Shown: positions 17,534 through 27,726, numbered from the stretch's first letter. The stretch is 64,000 nucleotides of DNA from Mesorhizobium sp. BR1-1-16 (GCF_020165495.1 NZ_JAIUIE010000001.1:1-64000); one strand, 5' to 3'. The notes: generated by a model not told the origin, from the sequence alone. Translations and numbers: made by a program.

Positions 17534-17566
17534 TTGTGCGTTGCAACATCATTTTGCGACGCACAA
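17534..17566. promoter_or_regulatory. Inverted repeat upstream of phasin
   Basis: Arms TTGTGCGT and ACGCACAA flank 17 bases that include TTGCAACAT. A related string, GTTGCAGTGCGATGCACAA, occurs in opposite orientation near 17651-17669 in the same gap. TGC/GCA-rich repeats are typical of PhaR-type phasin repressor sites. The repeats are visible; the protein is inferred. Confidence 0.3.
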
Positions 17567-17705
17567 GTGCGAAATTATGAATAGCCGCGATGGAAAGCCG
17601 CAATTTGCTTGGTGTCCAAATTAATGCGCGCCGGATTGACCGGGCGCTATGTTGCAGTGCGATGCACAAGAATGAGGCGCGGCTGAGCGAGGCCGCGCCA
17701 GTTCC

Positions 17706-18086
17706 TCAGGGCTTGATCTTTTGCGCTGCGTCCGTGGCGACCTTTGTCAGCACTTCGCCGACGGTTTTGGTCTGGGCCTGCGCTGCAGCGACCTGTCGCT
17801 GCACGAAGTCGCGATGGATCGATTGCAACTCCTCGACGGTGCGGGCGCGCACGAGCTTCTGCGCGAACTCGAATGAGGCGGCGACATTTTCTTCAAGGAA
17901 GCCAATCGCCTGGCGGTTGACGTCGCGCGCGCCTTCCTGGATCGACTTGGTCGACGTCTCGGCCTTGTCGACGGCCTTGACGGTCGCGGACATGAAGTCG
18001 TCGAATGCCTTGCGGGCCTGATCGACGCTCTTGTCGGCGAATGCGCGCATCGGTTCGGGAATTTCGAAAACGGTCTCGTCGGCCAT
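17706..18086 (-). CDS. Phasin family protein
   Basis: A 126-residue all-helical phasin_2 protein. Core features are IPEPMRAFADKSVDQARKAF at the N-terminus, a middle amphipathic helix and the segment FAQKLVRARTVEELQSIHRD, which parallels the FYKELIGAKTFAEALELQ stretch in the neighbouring phasin. A strong GGAGGA site lies before the ATG. The two phasins are separate transcription units or a loose operon; the long gap between them contains its own inverted repeat. Likely binds polyhydroxyalkanoate granules. Confidence 0.88.
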   Translation of the reverse strand: MADETVFEIPEPMRAFADKSVDQARKAFDDFMSATVKAVDKAETSTKSIQEGARDVNRQAIGFLEENVAASFEFAQKLVRARTVEELQSIHRDFVQRQVAAAQAQTKTVGEVLTKVATDAAQKIKP

Positions 18087-18295
18087 GATGGTCCTCCTGC
18101 CCGGTTGGGAAAGGGAGCATAGCCCGATCCGGCCGGACTGGAAATGTGGGTCGCCGATTAACCACGCGCTGCAAGACTGCGGTGGGTGAGGCGGCCAGTG
18201 CGTGGACCTTGGCGCGCTACGGCTTTATTAGAGTATTGTTAAGCAAAGGGGCCTGCCAACACGGCGTGGACCCTTGGCGGGGAGCGCGACGCAGC

Positions 18296-21200
18296 ATGAA
18301 CGGACGCGACTATGCCTTTCTGGATCTGGCGGCGCTGCCGGCGGTCGGATCGGCGCTGCTTGCGCCGCGGCCGACGCTGCTGTTCCAGGCCGACGGCCGC
18401 CGCATCCTGTTTGCGAATGCCGCCGGTGCCGCGTTCTTCGGCGAGCGGCGGATGGAAGCACTGCTCGACCGCGCGTTTTCAGACGCACTGCCGGCCACGG
18501 AGCAGATCGCTCGCGCCGCGCGAAGCCTTGCTCCTGGCGCCAGCCGGCTCGAGCGTATCCGCTTCGCCGGCAGCGCTGGCTTCTCGAGCGTTGCAGCGGA
18601 ATGCGTCCGCTTGACCCTGCCGGGCGGCGAGCCGGCTGTGCTTGTCCGCCTGCCGGAGCCGCGCGGGGCTGGTGATACCCACGATGCGGCGCACCGGCTG
18701 GTCGATCTGCTCGCCGCCGAGGATTGTCTTGTCGCCGTGCTCGACGCGAATGGCGCGACGATGACAGACAGCGGCGATTTCGATGTCTTTGTCGGCGAGT
18801 CCGCGATCACCGATCTGGTCTCCGCTTCGACCCTTGTTCCCGGACGGCCGCTGAAGCGGGCGATCCGCATCGGCGATAGTCGCCGGCCCGCGGGTCTTGC
18901 GGCCGTCGAGACCGCCGGCGGCCTCGTGCATCTCCTCGTGGTCGGGCCCGCCGAACGCGTCGAATGGGAAGGCGACGAAACGCTGCCGCTCACCGAGGCA
19001 CAGACTGTGGCGCCGGTGGAGGCCGACGTGTCCGAGCCTGCCTCTTCCCCTGATCATGGCGTGGCGGAAAGTCCTGCCGCCGAGCCGGAATCGGCCGCCG
19101 CAAGCGACGAACCCGCCGAACCGGTGCCCGACCCTGCGCAGGCTGCCGAGCCTGAGCCTCTCGAGGCGGCTGTTGTCGAGGGCTTTGTCTTCGTCGAGCC
19201 GGCCGGCCCGGTTCGCTTCGTGTTCCAGATGGACGAAGCCGGGCGTTTCACCTTCGTCTCGCCGAATTTCGCCGAGATCGTCGGGCCGGCCGCTGCCATC
19301 GCGGTCGGCGAAAGCTGGGGCGAAATGGCTGCCCGGCTCGGCCTCGACCCGACAGGAGCCGTGGCCAGCCTCATCGCCCGCCGGGATACCTGGAGTGGCG
19401 TCTCCCTCGACTGGCCGGTCGAAGGGACCAATCGGCTGATTGCCGTCGATTTCGCCGCATTGCCGGCATTTTCACGCGAGCGCCTGTTTGAAGGCTATCG
19501 CGGCTTCGGCGTCATCCGCCCGATGGAGCGGCGTGAGCCCGCGACCGTATCGCCGCCGCGGCCGGCTCTTCCAAGCGCATCCGTTCCCCCGAGCGCGGGT
19601 CCTTCCAATGTGATCCGCCTCGCCCGCGCGGCCCCGGAGCAAGAGCGGCTCTCGCCGCCCGAGCAGGACGCCTTCCGCCGCATTGCTGCGGCGCTCGGTG
19701 GAACGCCGTCCAGCCGCCCGGCAGCCGAGCCATCCGCCGCCACAGCCTCTGGCCCGGTCGCTGACACGACCGCCGCGATCGAAGCTACCCCGCCTGTCGA
19801 AGAGATTGCAGGCGGCGAGGTTGCGGCGACGGGGCGGGTGGCGCCCGAAATTGCAGCCGAGGCGCATCAGGAAGAACAGCTGGTCCCGGCAGAACCGGCA
19901 CCCGTCACGCCCGTCCCGGAGGCGAAATCGGAGCCGGTTGCAGAACCCGCAGCCACCGAGATCCAGCCCGAGGCTGCCCCAGTTGCCGACCCGGCATTGG
20001 GTAGCGCGGCGGCTCAGGACGGCACGCTCACGATCGCGGATGCCGAGGATCAGCCGGCGCCGGAGCTGATGCCGCCTGCGGAAGCCCCGGACGCACCGTT
20101 TGCCGAACCGCTGGCCGAGGCTGCGCCGGATCTGGTGCCAGACCAGGATCGGCGACCAATTGCGACCTCTGTGTCGAAGCCCGAGCCAGAGAGTGCGCAT
20201 TTCATTTCGCCCGATAGCGCGCTGCTGCCGCTGATGCGGCGAGCCGAAACGGAGCTGGTTGGCGCGCGGCAGCGGATCGTCGAACTCGAGGCCATCCTCG
20301 ACACGGCGACCGATGGCATCATCGTCGTCGACGAGGACGCGCGCATCGAGCGGATCAATCGGAGCGCCGAGGCGCTGTTCGGCGTCGAATCAGCCTCCGT
20401 CACGGGCCTCCGCCTGCCGGACCTGCTCGCCGAGGAGAGCCGCCAGTCGGCCCTCGACTACCTTGACGGTTTAGCGCGAAACGGCGTCGCCAGCGTGCTC
20501 AATGACGGTCGCGAGGTGATCGGCCGTGTGCCGCAGGGCGGGCTCATCCCGCTCTTCATGACGATGGGCCGCCTGCCCGAAACGGGCAAGTTCTGCGCCG
20601 TGCTTCGCGATATCACGCAGTGGAAGAACGCCGAGGGCGAACTGATCAATGCGAAGCGCGCCGCGGAAAGCGCTTCGATGCAGAAGTCGGATTTCCTCGC
20701 CAAGGTCAGCCATGAGATCCGTACGCCGCTTAACGCCATCATCGGGTTTTCCGAGGTGATGATGGAGGAGCGCTTCGGTCCGATCGGCACCGAGCGCTAC
20801 AAGGAATATCTGCGCGATATCCATGTGTCCGGCGCGCATCTCATGAGCCTGCTGAACGATCTGCTCGACCTTTCTAAGATCGAGGCCGGCAAGCTCGACC
20901 TGACCTTCGAGGCGGTGGCGCTCAACGAGATCGTGATGGAATGCGTCGCGCTGATGCAGCTGCAGGCCAATCGCGAGCGGATCATCATCCGCACGTCGCT
21001 GTCGGGCCAGGTGCCGAACATCGTCGCCGACCCGCGCTCGATCCGGCAGATCGTGCTGAACCTCGTCTCGAATGCCGTGAAGTTCACGCTTGCCGGCGGA
21101 CAGGTGATCGTCTCGACGGCGATGGAGCCGCATGGCGAGGTGACGCTGCGCATTCGCGACACCGGCATTGGCATGTCCGAGAAGGACATCGAGACGGCGC

Positions 21201-21382
21201 TGAAGCCGTTCCGCCAGCTCTCGTCCTCGCGCGAGCGGCGGAGCGACGGCACCGGGCTCGGCCTGCCTCTCACCAAGGCGCTGGTCGAGGCCAACCGCGC
21301 CGCCTTCGCGATCGACTCATCGGTCGGGCAGGGGACGCTGATCCGGATCACTTTCCCGGCGACCCGCGTGCTGGCTGGATAG
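18296..21382 (+). CDS. PdhS-like PAS-domain sensor histidine kinase
   Basis: A 1028-residue cytoplasmic kinase. N-terminal region with a PAS-like fold (residues about 20-200), a second PAS-like segment around [20 protein letters not shown] (about 306-400), then roughly 250 residues of Pro/Ala/Glu low-complexity linker, a clear PAS near 664-760, HisKA with the phospho-acceptor His in [14 protein letters not shown] (about 806), and a HATPase with [17 protein letters not shown] and [10 protein letters not shown]. Length and architecture match the Brucella cell-cycle kinase PdhS, of the PleC/DivJ group that acts on DivK. No receiver domain follows. The frame is open further upstream to 18146, but the ATG at 18296 has a GGGGAG site. 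Assignment to PdhS and not a relative is inferred. Confidence 0.75.
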   Translation: MNGRDYAFLDLAALPAVGSALLAPRPTLLFQADGRRILFANAAGAAFFGERRMEALLDRAFSDALPATEQIARAARSLAPGASRLERIRFAGSAGFSSVAAECVRLTLPGGEPAVLVRLPEPRGAGDTHDAAHRLVDLLAAEDCLVAVLDANGATMTDSGDFDVFVGESAITDLVSASTLVPGRPLKRAIRIGDSRRPAGLAAVETAGGLVHLLVVGPAERVEWEGDETLPLTEAQTVAPVEADVSEPASSPDHGVAESPAAEPESAAASDEPAEPVPDPAQAAEPEPLEAAVVEGFVFVEPAGPVRFVFQMDEAGRFTFVSPNFAEIVGPAAAIAVGESWGEMAARLGLDPTGAVASLIARRDTWSGVSLDWPVEGTNRLIAVDFAALPAFSRERLFEGYRGFGVIRPMERREPATVSPPRPALPSASVPPSAGPSNVIRLARAAPEQERLSPPEQDAFRRIAAALGGTPSSRPAAEPSAATASGPVADTTAAIEATPPVEEIAGGEVAATGRVAPEIAAEAHQEEQLVPAEPAPVTPVPEAKSEPVAEPAATEIQPEAAPVADPALGSAAAQDGTLTIADAEDQPAPELMPPAEAPDAPFAEPLAEAAPDLVPDQDRRPIATSVSKPEPESAHFISPDSALLPLMRRAETELVGARQRIVELEAILDTATDGIIVVDEDARIERINRSAEALFGVESASVTGLRLPDLLAEESRQSALDYLDGLARNGVASVLNDGREVIGRVPQGGLIPLFMTMGRLPETGKFCAVLRDITQWKNAEGELINAKRAAESASMQKSDFLAKVSHEIRTPLNAIIGFSEVMMEERFGPIGTERYKEYLRDIHVSGAHLMSLLNDLLDLSKIEAGKLDLTFEAVALNEIVMECVALMQLQANRERIIIRTSLSGQVPNIVADPRSIRQIVLNLVSNAVKFTLAGGQVIVSTAMEPHGEVTLRIRDTGIGMSEKDIETALKPFRQLSSSRERRSDGTGLGLPLTKALVEANRAAFAIDSSVGQGTLIRITFPATRVLAG

Positions 21383-21452
21383 ACGCGCCGCCCCGATTGT
21401 CGCATTTTCGGATCGCGAGCGCTCCGCTTCGCTCGAAATGCTTCGGGACTTC

Positions 21453-22382
21453 ATGCCAGATCTTCAGACCGTCCTCGACGAGATCACCGCCGATTTGAAG
21501 ACCGCGAGCGAGCGCGGCGCCGTCGCGAGCTATATTCCGGAGCTGGCCAAAGTCGATCCGGGCCATTTCGGCATCGCGGTGCTGACGCCTGACGGGGCGA
21601 TCCATGCGGCCGGCGATGCCGAGGTGCCGTTTTCGATCCAGAGCATCTCGAAAGTGTTCACGCTGACGCTCGCGCTCGGACAGGTCGGCGACACCCTTTG
21701 GAACCGGGTCGGCCGCGAGCCCTCGGGCAATCCATTCAATTCGATCGTCCAGCTCGAATATGAGCATGGCATCCCGCGCAATCCGCTGATCAATGCCGGC
21801 GCGCTGGTCGTGACGGACGTGATCCTCGCCGGCTACAGGCCGCGCGAGGCGATCGGCCTGATCCTCAGCTTCATGCGCTCGCTGGCCGGCGACGACAGCA
21901 TTATCATCGATGTCGACGTGGCCCGCTCCGAGGAGGAGACCGGGTTCCGCAATCGGGCGCTCGCCAACTACATGAAGGCGTATGACAATATCCGCCATCC
22001 CGTCGAACTGACGACAGGCGTCTATTTCCATCAATGCGCCATCGCCATGAGCTGCCGCCAACTGGCCGTCGCCGGCAGCTTCCTGGCCGGGCAGGGGCGG
22101 CATCCGCTGACCGGCAACAAGGTGGTATCGGCCGAGCGGGCGCGGCGGATCAATGCGGTGATGCTGACCTGTGGCCATTATGACGGCTCAGGCGAATTCG
22201 CCTTTCGCGTTGGTATCCCCGGCAAGAGCGGCGTCGGCGGCGGCATCCTCGCGATCGTTCCCGGCAAGGCCTCGATCGCCGTCTGGTCGCCTGGCCTCAA
22301 CACGGTCGGAAACTCGCTGCTCGGCTCGCGCGCGCTGGAGCGGCTCGCCAAGGCGATGGATTGGTCGGTGTTCGGGCCTTAG
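21453..22382 (+). CDS. glsA: Glutaminase
   Basis: A 309-residue serine-dependent glutaminase that hydrolyses glutamine to glutamate and ammonia. The beta-lactamase-like Ser-x-x-Lys motif is in [10 protein letters not shown] (about residue 60), and family blocks [29 protein letters not shown] and SGVGGGI are intact. Length fits E. coli YneH (308). An upstream ATG at 21438 adds five residues; neither start has a strong ribosome site. It is convergent with the kinase-like gene and overlaps it by four bases at the stop codons. Confidence 0.92.
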   Translation: MPDLQTVLDEITADLKTASERGAVASYIPELAKVDPGHFGIAVLTPDGAIHAAGDAEVPFSIQSISKVFTLTLALGQVGDTLWNRVGREPSGNPFNSIVQLEYEHGIPRNPLINAGALVVTDVILAGYRPREAIGLILSFMRSLAGDDSIIIDVDVARSEEETGFRNRALANYMKAYDNIRHPVELTTGVYFHQCAIAMSCRQLAVAGSFLAGQGRHPLTGNKVVSAERARRINAVMLTCGHYDGSGEFAFRVGIPGKSGVGGGILAIVPGKASIAVWSPGLNTVGNSLLGSRALERLAKAMDWSVFGP

Positions 22383-23023
22383 GGCGCAGCAGGCGGCCTA
22401 TTCGCCAGTTGCTCAAAAGCCGTGGGATGCGAAAGCCCGCGCTCGAAATGGGCGAGAATGGCGGCCGCAGACTGTTCGGGCGTGAGCACCGATGTATCAA
22501 GTTCGAGATCGTAGATGCCGTGCGCATGCACGTCGCTCTGCCAGCGCTTGACCGGCTCAGGGACGGGAATCGTTGCGCTGCCGCGCGCATAAAGCGTTTC
22601 GCGGCCAGGCACTGCGATCTCGCGCCGCGCCATGATCACGTCGACGGGGCAATGGACGCCGACGAGCAGCGCCGGGAGTCCGCCGAGGCGTTGGGCGCAA
22701 TCGGCAAGGATGCCCAGCGGCTGCGAATGGGCGTCGTGATGGCCAAGATCAGCGACCACGTCGAGGCCGAGCCGGCTATGCGCCGCGATCGATTCGTAGA
22801 GGGCGTCATAGAGGCGCGGCAGCAGCGGCTCGAGATCCGGCCGTTCACCACCTGGTCTGAGGCCGATCCCGGGCGAGAGACGCGGCGGCAGCATGCCGGC
22901 CATATGCGTGTCGACGCCGAGATTGATCCAGATGCCGTCCTCGCGTGCCTGCAGCGCCTTGACGATCGAGGATTTCCCCGATCGCGGCGCGCCATTGAGG
23001 ACGACGATGCGGCCGGGTCGCAT
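22379..23023 (-). CDS. Chloramphenicol phosphotransferase-like kinase
   Basis: A 214-residue P-loop kinase resembling the Streptomyces chloramphenicol 3'-O-phosphotransferase. Visible elements are the opening [19 protein letters not shown] with Walker A GAPRSGKS, the [15 protein letters not shown] segment that corresponds to the catalytic-Asp region, [10 protein letters not shown], and [21 protein letters not shown] at 23032 would overlap the LysR stop as GTGA, so the two genes are translationally linked; the ATG at 23023 is the alternative I report. The physiological substrate is unknown; similarity alone does not establish drug resistance. Confidence 0.75.
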   Translation of the reverse strand: MRPGRIVVLNGAPRSGKSSIVKALQAREDGIWINLGVDTHMAGMLPPRLSPGIGLRPGGERPDLEPLLPRLYDALYESIAAHSRLGLDVVADLGHHDAHSQPLGILADCAQRLGGLPALLVGVHCPVDVIMARREIAVPGRETLYARGSATIPVPEPVKRWQSDVHAHGIYDLELDTSVLTPEQSAAAILAHFERGLSHPTAFEQLANRPPAAP

Positions 23024-23028
23024 GGCGC

Positions 23029-23910
23029 TCACTCGGCCGCGATCCGCATCGAGAGGTTGTCCAGAGAGGACACGATGTGTTCCGCCAGCGCTTCGACCAG
23101 CGGTGTTGAGGGCCGGTTCGGCGCCCGCATCAGGCCGATTTCGCAGGGCGAAAGGCGCGGCAGGCCTTCGGCCTCGCCGAGAACGCGCATGCCGGGCCGT
23201 AAGGCCGATTCGGGCAGGACGGATATGGCGAGTCCGGCGAGAACGGCGGCGGCGAGGGCGGTCGAGTTGTTGGAGGCATAGAGCAGCCGGTTCTTTCGGC
23301 CGATTGTCCCGAGCGCTTCCATCGCGTCCTTGCGCCAGCAGCAGGTATCGCGGCCGAGCGCCAGCGGCAGTACCTCTTCCTCCTCGAGCCGATGCTGATT
23401 GGAGACGACCCAGAGCAGCGGCTCCTGGCGCACCACCTCGGCCGTCGTCGTGTCCTTGACGCTGGTCACGATGGCGAGATCGATCGATCCGGCGCGTAGA
23501 CATTCGACCAGCTGCAGGGTCGGCTCGCAGACGACGGTCACCTCGACACGAGGATTGGAGCGCGAGAAGCGGGCGAGGATCTCGGGCAGAAACCGGTCGG
23601 CATAGTCATCGGGCGTGCCGAGGCGAACGCGGCCTGAGAGTTCGTCGTCGTCGAAGGCGGCGACGGTTTCGTCGGAAAGCCGGATCAGGCGGCGGGCATA
23701 GCCGAGCAGCCGCTCGCCTTCCTCGGTCAGCTTGGCGCTGCGGCCATCGCGGCCGAAGATCGGCTTGCCGATCCGCTCTTCCAGCCGCCGCATCTGCATC
23801 GAGACGGCTGACTGGGTCTTGTGCACCGTTTCGGCGGCCCGCGTGAAGCTGCCGGCGTCGCAGATCGCGACGAAAGTGCGGAGTTGGTCGAGATCGAGCA
23901 TGGCGGCCAT
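23029..23910 (-). CDS. LysR-family transcriptional regulator
   Basis: A 293-residue LysR regulator. The winged helix spans LDLDQLRTFVAICDAGSFTR to KPIFGRDGR, and the rest is the two-lobed periplasmic-binding-like effector domain. The ATG at 23910 has a GAGG site nine bases upstream; the earlier start at 23934 has none. It is the first gene of a pair with the kinase-like gene and diverges from the DUF1127 gene. A small dyad CATTC-GTTG-GAATG at 24063-24076 in the gap is a possible binding site. Confidence 0.9.
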   Translation of the reverse strand: MAAMLDLDQLRTFVAICDAGSFTRAAETVHKTQSAVSMQMRRLEERIGKPIFGRDGRSAKLTEEGERLLGYARRLIRLSDETVAAFDDDELSGRVRLGTPDDYADRFLPEILARFSRSNPRVEVTVVCEPTLQLVECLRAGSIDLAIVTSVKDTTTAEVVRQEPLLWVVSNQHRLEEEEVLPLALGRDTCCWRKDAMEALGTIGRKNRLLYASNNSTALAAAVLAGLAISVLPESALRPGMRVLGEAEGLPRLSPCEIGLMRAPNRPSTPLVEALAEHIVSSLDNLSMRIAAE

Positions 23911-24180
23911 GTGCGATACCTCACATTTGCCCATCGCGTGGGCGATTGCCGAGCAAATTGCGCCACTTGGCAGGAAACGGGTGGCTGGCTGCCGCCGGGC
24001 GGTGCATCAAGACAGCAACGGCGCTGTCAAGCATCATCAATTCCGATGGCTGATATTAGAAACATTCGTTGGAATGATCAATGCGAATGCGCCAATGTTC
24101 GATTGTTCCCAGGGCGCATGCCGAGCAGCCCCTCCCGAAGAGCGGGAGGACCTCGAAGCGTCAGCCGATGGAGGCACACC

Positions 24181-24531
24181 ATGACGACATTCGAGACGTT
24201 CACCACCGAGAGCCGTTCGACGGCGCGCCACGGAATCGCGGGTCTCATCGCGAACGCCTGCGCATCCGCAATGCTCCGTATTCGCGTCTGGAAAAATCGT
24301 CGCCAGGTAGCCCGCCTGCTGAGCTGGGACGATCACATGCTGCGCGATATCGGTCTGACACAGGGCGATGTCTACTGCGCCATGGCAACCCGCGTCGACG
24401 AGGATGCCTCGGTTCAGCTTTCGATGCTCTCGCTCGAGCGGCGCTTTGCCCGCAACGCGCAGATGCGCGAGCGCCTTGCCCATGGCGCCGAACTCCATGT
24501 CGGATCGGCGCGCTACCGGGCCAAGGTCTAG
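24181..24531 (+). CDS. DUF1127 domain protein
   Basis: A 116-residue basic protein with the DUF1127 core WKNRRQVARLLSWDDHMLRD followed by IGLTQGDVYCAM (residues about 38-70). Typical DUF1127 proteins have around 50 residues; here the domain carries about 35 extra residues on the N side and 45 on the C side. Small relatives in other alphaproteobacteria affect phosphate and RNA metabolism, but this long form is uncharacterised. A GGAGG site precedes the ATG, and a strong terminator follows. Confidence 0.85.
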   Translation: MTTFETFTTESRSTARHGIAGLIANACASAMLRIRVWKNRRQVARLLSWDDHMLRDIGLTQGDVYCAMATRVDEDASVQLSMLSLERRFARNAQMRERLAHGAELHVGSARYRAKV

Positions 24532-24652
24532 CCTCCAGCGAAGCGAGCCACCTCCCGCTTCGCCGCGAAATCCACCCCATCGGACTCCGGTTCCCGGCGT
24601 CCTGTTCCCTGCAGCCGGAACCCTCTCGATCCCCGGGGCGGTTCCGCACTTG

Positions 24653-24679
24653 GCCCGCCGTTCATCGGCGGGCCTTTTT
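24653..24679 (+). terminator. Rho-independent terminator after the DUF1127 gene
   Basis: Perfect eight-base stem GCCCGCCG/CGGCGGGC with loop TTCAT, followed by CTTTTT. It sits 121 bases after the DUF1127 stop, just before the convergent gene's stop, and has a T-run only on the plus strand. Confidence 0.87.
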
Positions 24680-24687
24680 CGTTTGGG

Positions 24688-25383
24688 TCAGTCCTTCTTC
24701 TGCGGCGCGAACTGATCGAAGATGTGCTCCATCGACTTCCAGTAGGCGTCGGTCATCGACCGGTTCGCATCGAACAGCCGGTCGATCACTTCCTCATTGC
24801 TGGCGGGCGCATCGGCAGCGGGCTCCGGCTCCTTCTCGGGCTCGGTGGTCTTGCCGAGAAAGCTGTTCATCAGCACGACGAATGGCAGATCGGGCTGCTT
24901 CTGGGCCTTGGGCTTCGGCGGCTGCGTCATGTCCTGCATGAAGCGCATGAACGGATTTTCGATCGTTTCCGTCTGTCGCTGCAGCCCGCCCATCATCATG
25001 TTGGCGACGACGGGCATCATGCGCCGCACCACGTCCTGCGTGATGCCGGTTGCCGCCTCGACCTGGAGCGAGACGGCCCGCGCGATCTCCGGCGAACCGA
25101 ACAGCTTTTCGAGCATGCCGTTGCCATCGTCCATCGCCTTTGGCGACATCGCGGCGAAGGGATTGTCGAAATAGGATTGGTAGGGACCGCTGCCGAGCGC
25201 CTGCCAGAACGCGGCGACGCCGAACGGATCGGCGGCGTTCTTGCGCATGCCGAGCCAGAAGGCCGGCATCATCGCCTCGACGGCACGCGCCTGCTGTTCG
25301 GCCGACAGGCCGAACTCCTTCTGCATCATCGTGCCGAAAGAACTCTGCTGAGCTTCCCGCATCAGATCGAAGAAGGTTTTCAT
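24688..25383 (-). CDS. DUF937-like protein
   Basis: A 231-residue soluble protein whose N-terminus, MKTFFDLMREAQQ then FGLSAEQQARAVEAMMPAF, resembles the DUF937 family. The centre is helical and Met-rich; the C-terminal third is Pro/Glu-rich (about residues 165-195) and ends in a charged helix. The ATG at 25383 follows AAGGGGAG. No signal peptide. Function is unknown. It precedes no clear operon partner; the universal stress gene lies 100 bases upstream on the same strand. Confidence 0.75.
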   Translation of the reverse strand: MKTFFDLMREAQQSSFGTMMQKEFGLSAEQQARAVEAMMPAFWLGMRKNAADPFGVAAFWQALGSGPYQSYFDNPFAAMSPKAMDDGNGMLEKLFGSPEIARAVSLQVEAATGITQDVVRRMMPVVANMMMGGLQRQTETIENPFMRFMQDMTQPPKPKAQKQPDLPFVVLMNSFLGKTTEPEKEPEPAADAPASNEEVIDRLFDANRSMTDAYWKSMEHIFDQFAPQKKD

Positions 25384-25485
25384 CGCATGCTCCCCTTGGA
25401 GCCGCCATGATCGGGCCGCGCCGGTCATTCGTCAAATCGGCACCGCGCCGGCTGCGTCAGCCGGCGCTCCCGTTGACCGGTCGCC

Positions 25486-26313
25486 TCAATGCGCCATGAG
25501 AATCGGGATCGACTGCTTGTGCAGCATGCCGCGAGTCGCGCCGCCGAGAATCCATTCGAGCAGGCGGCTGTGGCCATAGGCGCCCATCACGATGAGGCCG
25601 GCGCCTGTCTCGGTTGCCTGCTGGCGAAGCGCCGCGGCGACATCCTTGTGCGGATTGGGAATCGTGTGGGTCGTTGCCGCAATGCCGTGCCGGGCCAGAT
25701 AGCCTGTCACGCGCTGGCCGGTCGGCAGGTCCTTGCCGTCATCGACGATGACGATGTCGACGGCATCCGCGGCGGCGAGGAAGGGAAGCGCCGAGCGAAC
25801 GGCGCGGGCCGCGGTAATGGTACCATCCCAGGCGATGATGACGCGGCCAAGATTGAGGCTCGCGGGGGGCGCAGCGCGCGGAATGATCAGCAGCGGCGCG
25901 CCGGCATGGAAGAGAATCGCTTCGATCAGAGGCTCGCGCACGGGCTCGGGCTGGTCGCGATCGTCCTCGGCGACGATGACGAGATCGGCGAGCCGCAGTT
26001 CATGGACGACTTCATCGAGGCCGCCGGCCGAAATGATCTCGACGGAGCGCGTCTCTGCCGTGACGCCGTTCGCCTGGACCGCCGCAAGAAAGGCCGCATC
26101 GGCCGCCTTGGCGCCCCGCACAGCTTCGTTGCGGGCGCTGACCATGAAATCGACGGGGACCGGAGCAACGGCATAGCCAGGAACGACGGGATCATAGACG
26201 AGGCTGAGGCCCGTCAGATGGCCACCGAACCGCTTGGTGAGATCGATCGCCACGGGAAGGGCCGGCCGCTCGCCGCGCTGGTCGACGACGACGGTAATGT
26301 CCTTGATATCCAT
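25486..26313 (-). CDS. Universal stress protein (tandem USP domains)
   Basis: A 275-residue protein of two USP folds. The N-terminal domain starts MDIKDITVVVDQRG and lacks the nucleotide motif; the C-terminal domain keeps MGAYGHSRLLEWILGGATRG, the Gly-x2-Gly-x9-Gly-Ser/Thr-like ATP site (about residues 240-260). One degenerate and one intact domain is usual for tandem forms. The start has an AGGAGAG site. It is probably a cytoplasmic stress-response protein; it lies just downstream of gshA, 42 bases away. Confidence 0.9.
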   Translation of the reverse strand: MDIKDITVVVDQRGERPALPVAIDLTKRFGGHLTGLSLVYDPVVPGYAVAPVPVDFMVSARNEAVRGAKAADAAFLAAVQANGVTAETRSVEIISAGGLDEVVHELRLADLVIVAEDDRDQPEPVREPLIEAILFHAGAPLLIIPRAAPPASLNLGRVIIAWDGTITAARAVRSALPFLAAADAVDIVIVDDGKDLPTGQRVTGYLARHGIAATTHTIPNPHKDVAAALRQQATETGAGLIVMGAYGHSRLLEWILGGATRGMLHKQSIPILMAH

Positions 26314-26355
26314 CCTGGCTCTCCTCGATCGATGCCGGCCCCCGGCCGTCAGACG

Positions 26356-27726
26356 TCAATAAGCATGCCGCCTGAATACTTCGCGAATATCGCCGTGCCA
26401 ATCGCCATGATAGGCGGCGAGCAGGCGCTCGGCGGGCGTCATGCCGCTGGCGACCGTTTCCTGCAGCGGCGCGAGATAGACGCTTTCATCGACGCCTTCG
26501 CTGTTGAGCCGCGCGCGGCGCGCCAGCCCGGCGCGGGCGATCTCGACCATCTCGCCGGCGATCTCGCGCACTGTCCGCGTGCGGAACGGCGTCTTGAGGC
26601 CGAGACGGGGAACCATGTCGCGCAGGGACTGACGCTCTTCGGCGGTCCAGTCGGCGATGAGGTCATAAGCGGCGTCGAGCGCGGTCTGGTCATAGAGGAG
26701 GCCGACCCAAAGCGCCGGCAGGGCCGTCAACGTGCGCCATGGACCGGCGTCGGCGCCGCGCATCTCGATGTATTTCTTCAGCCGGACGTCGGGGAACAGC
26801 GTCGTCAGATGGTTGTTCCAGTCCGAGAGGGTCGCGCGCTCGCCCGGCAGCCCCGGCAGGCGGCCATCGAGCAGGTCACGGAACGACTGCCCGGCGACGT
26901 CATGGTAGAAGTCGCCGCGCTTCACGAAATACATCGGCACGTCGAGCGCCCATTCGACATAGGATTCGAAACCGAAGCCGGCGTCGAAGACGAAAGGAAT
27001 GAGGCCCGAACGCTGGTTGTCGGTGTCGCGCCAGATTTCCGCACGGTTCGAAAGCAAGCCGTTGGCGGCGTTGTCGAGGAACGGCGAATTTGCGAAAAGC
27101 GCGGTCGCTACCGGCTGCAGGGCCAGCGAGACGCGCATCTTCTTGATCATGTCCGCCTCGTCGGCGAAGTCGAGATTGACCTGCACCGTCGAGGTCCGGA
27201 ACATCATGTCGAGGCCGCGGGTGCCAACCTTCGGCATGTAGCGGGCCATGATCTCGTAACGCGACTTCGGCATTACCGGCGTCTCGGCCAGCGACCAGAT
27301 CGGCGACGCGCCGAGGCCGATGAAGCCGATGCCGAGCGGCTCGGCGCATTCGCGGACCTGCGCGAGATGGGCGTGCAGTTCGCGGCAGGTCTGATGCACG
27401 GTCTCGAGCGGCGCGCCGGAAAGTTCGAACTGTCCGCCGGGCTCCAGCGAGATGGCGCCGCCGCCGACCGGATCGACCAGGCCGATGATCAGGCCGCGAT
27501 CCTCGATCGGCTGCCAGCCGAGCAGGCCTTCCATGAGGCGAAGGATGCGCTCGATCCCGCGCGGACCCTCATAGGGAACCGGCGTGAGGTCATCCTTGTA
27601 GAAGCCGAATTTCTCGTGTTCGGTGCCGATGCGCCATTGGCTCTCCGGCTTGCCGCCTGACGCGATCGCCCCGATGAGATCGTCGCGAGATTCGACGATC
27701 GTGGAATCGGACACGTCGCGGGCCAT
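26356..27726 (-). CDS. gshA: Glutamate-cysteine ligase (plant/alphaproteobacterial type)
   Basis: A 456-residue enzyme that joins glutamate and cysteine, the first step of glutathione synthesis. Motifs of the class 3 enzymes are plain: WRIGTEHEKFGFY near residue 31, SLEPGGQFELSG near 95, MFRTSTVQVNLDF near 185 and YIEMRGADAGPWRTL near 325. I used the ATG at 27726, which fits the family length of about 455; the open frame further upstream crosses the SDR gene on the other strand and is not coding. The universal stress gene follows. Confidence 0.93.
   Translation of the reverse strand: MARDVSDSTIVESRDDLIGAIASGGKPESQWRIGTEHEKFGFYKDDLTPVPYEGPRGIERILRLMEGLLGWQPIEDRGLIIGLVDPVGGGAISLEPGGQFELSGAPLETVHQTCRELHAHLAQVRECAEPLGIGFIGLGASPIWSLAETPVMPKSRYEIMARYMPKVGTRGLDMMFRTSTVQVNLDFADEADMIKKMRVSLALQPVATALFANSPFLDNAANGLLSNRAEIWRDTDNQRSGLIPFVFDAGFGFESYVEWALDVPMYFVKRGDFYHDVAGQSFRDLLDGRLPGLPGERATLSDWNNHLTTLFPDVRLKKYIEMRGADAGPWRTLTALPALWVGLLYDQTALDAAYDLIADWTAEERQSLRDMVPRLGLKTPFRTRTVREIAGEMVEIARAGLARRARLNSEGVDESVYLAPLQETVASGMTPAERLLAAYHGDWHGDIREVFRRHAY

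Noticed and set aside
25489-27660. A 723-residue open frame on the plus strand
   Set aside because: It runs antisense to the universal stress and gshA genes, has Arg/Asp/Gly-biased composition and no recognisable domain; high GC makes such shadows common.
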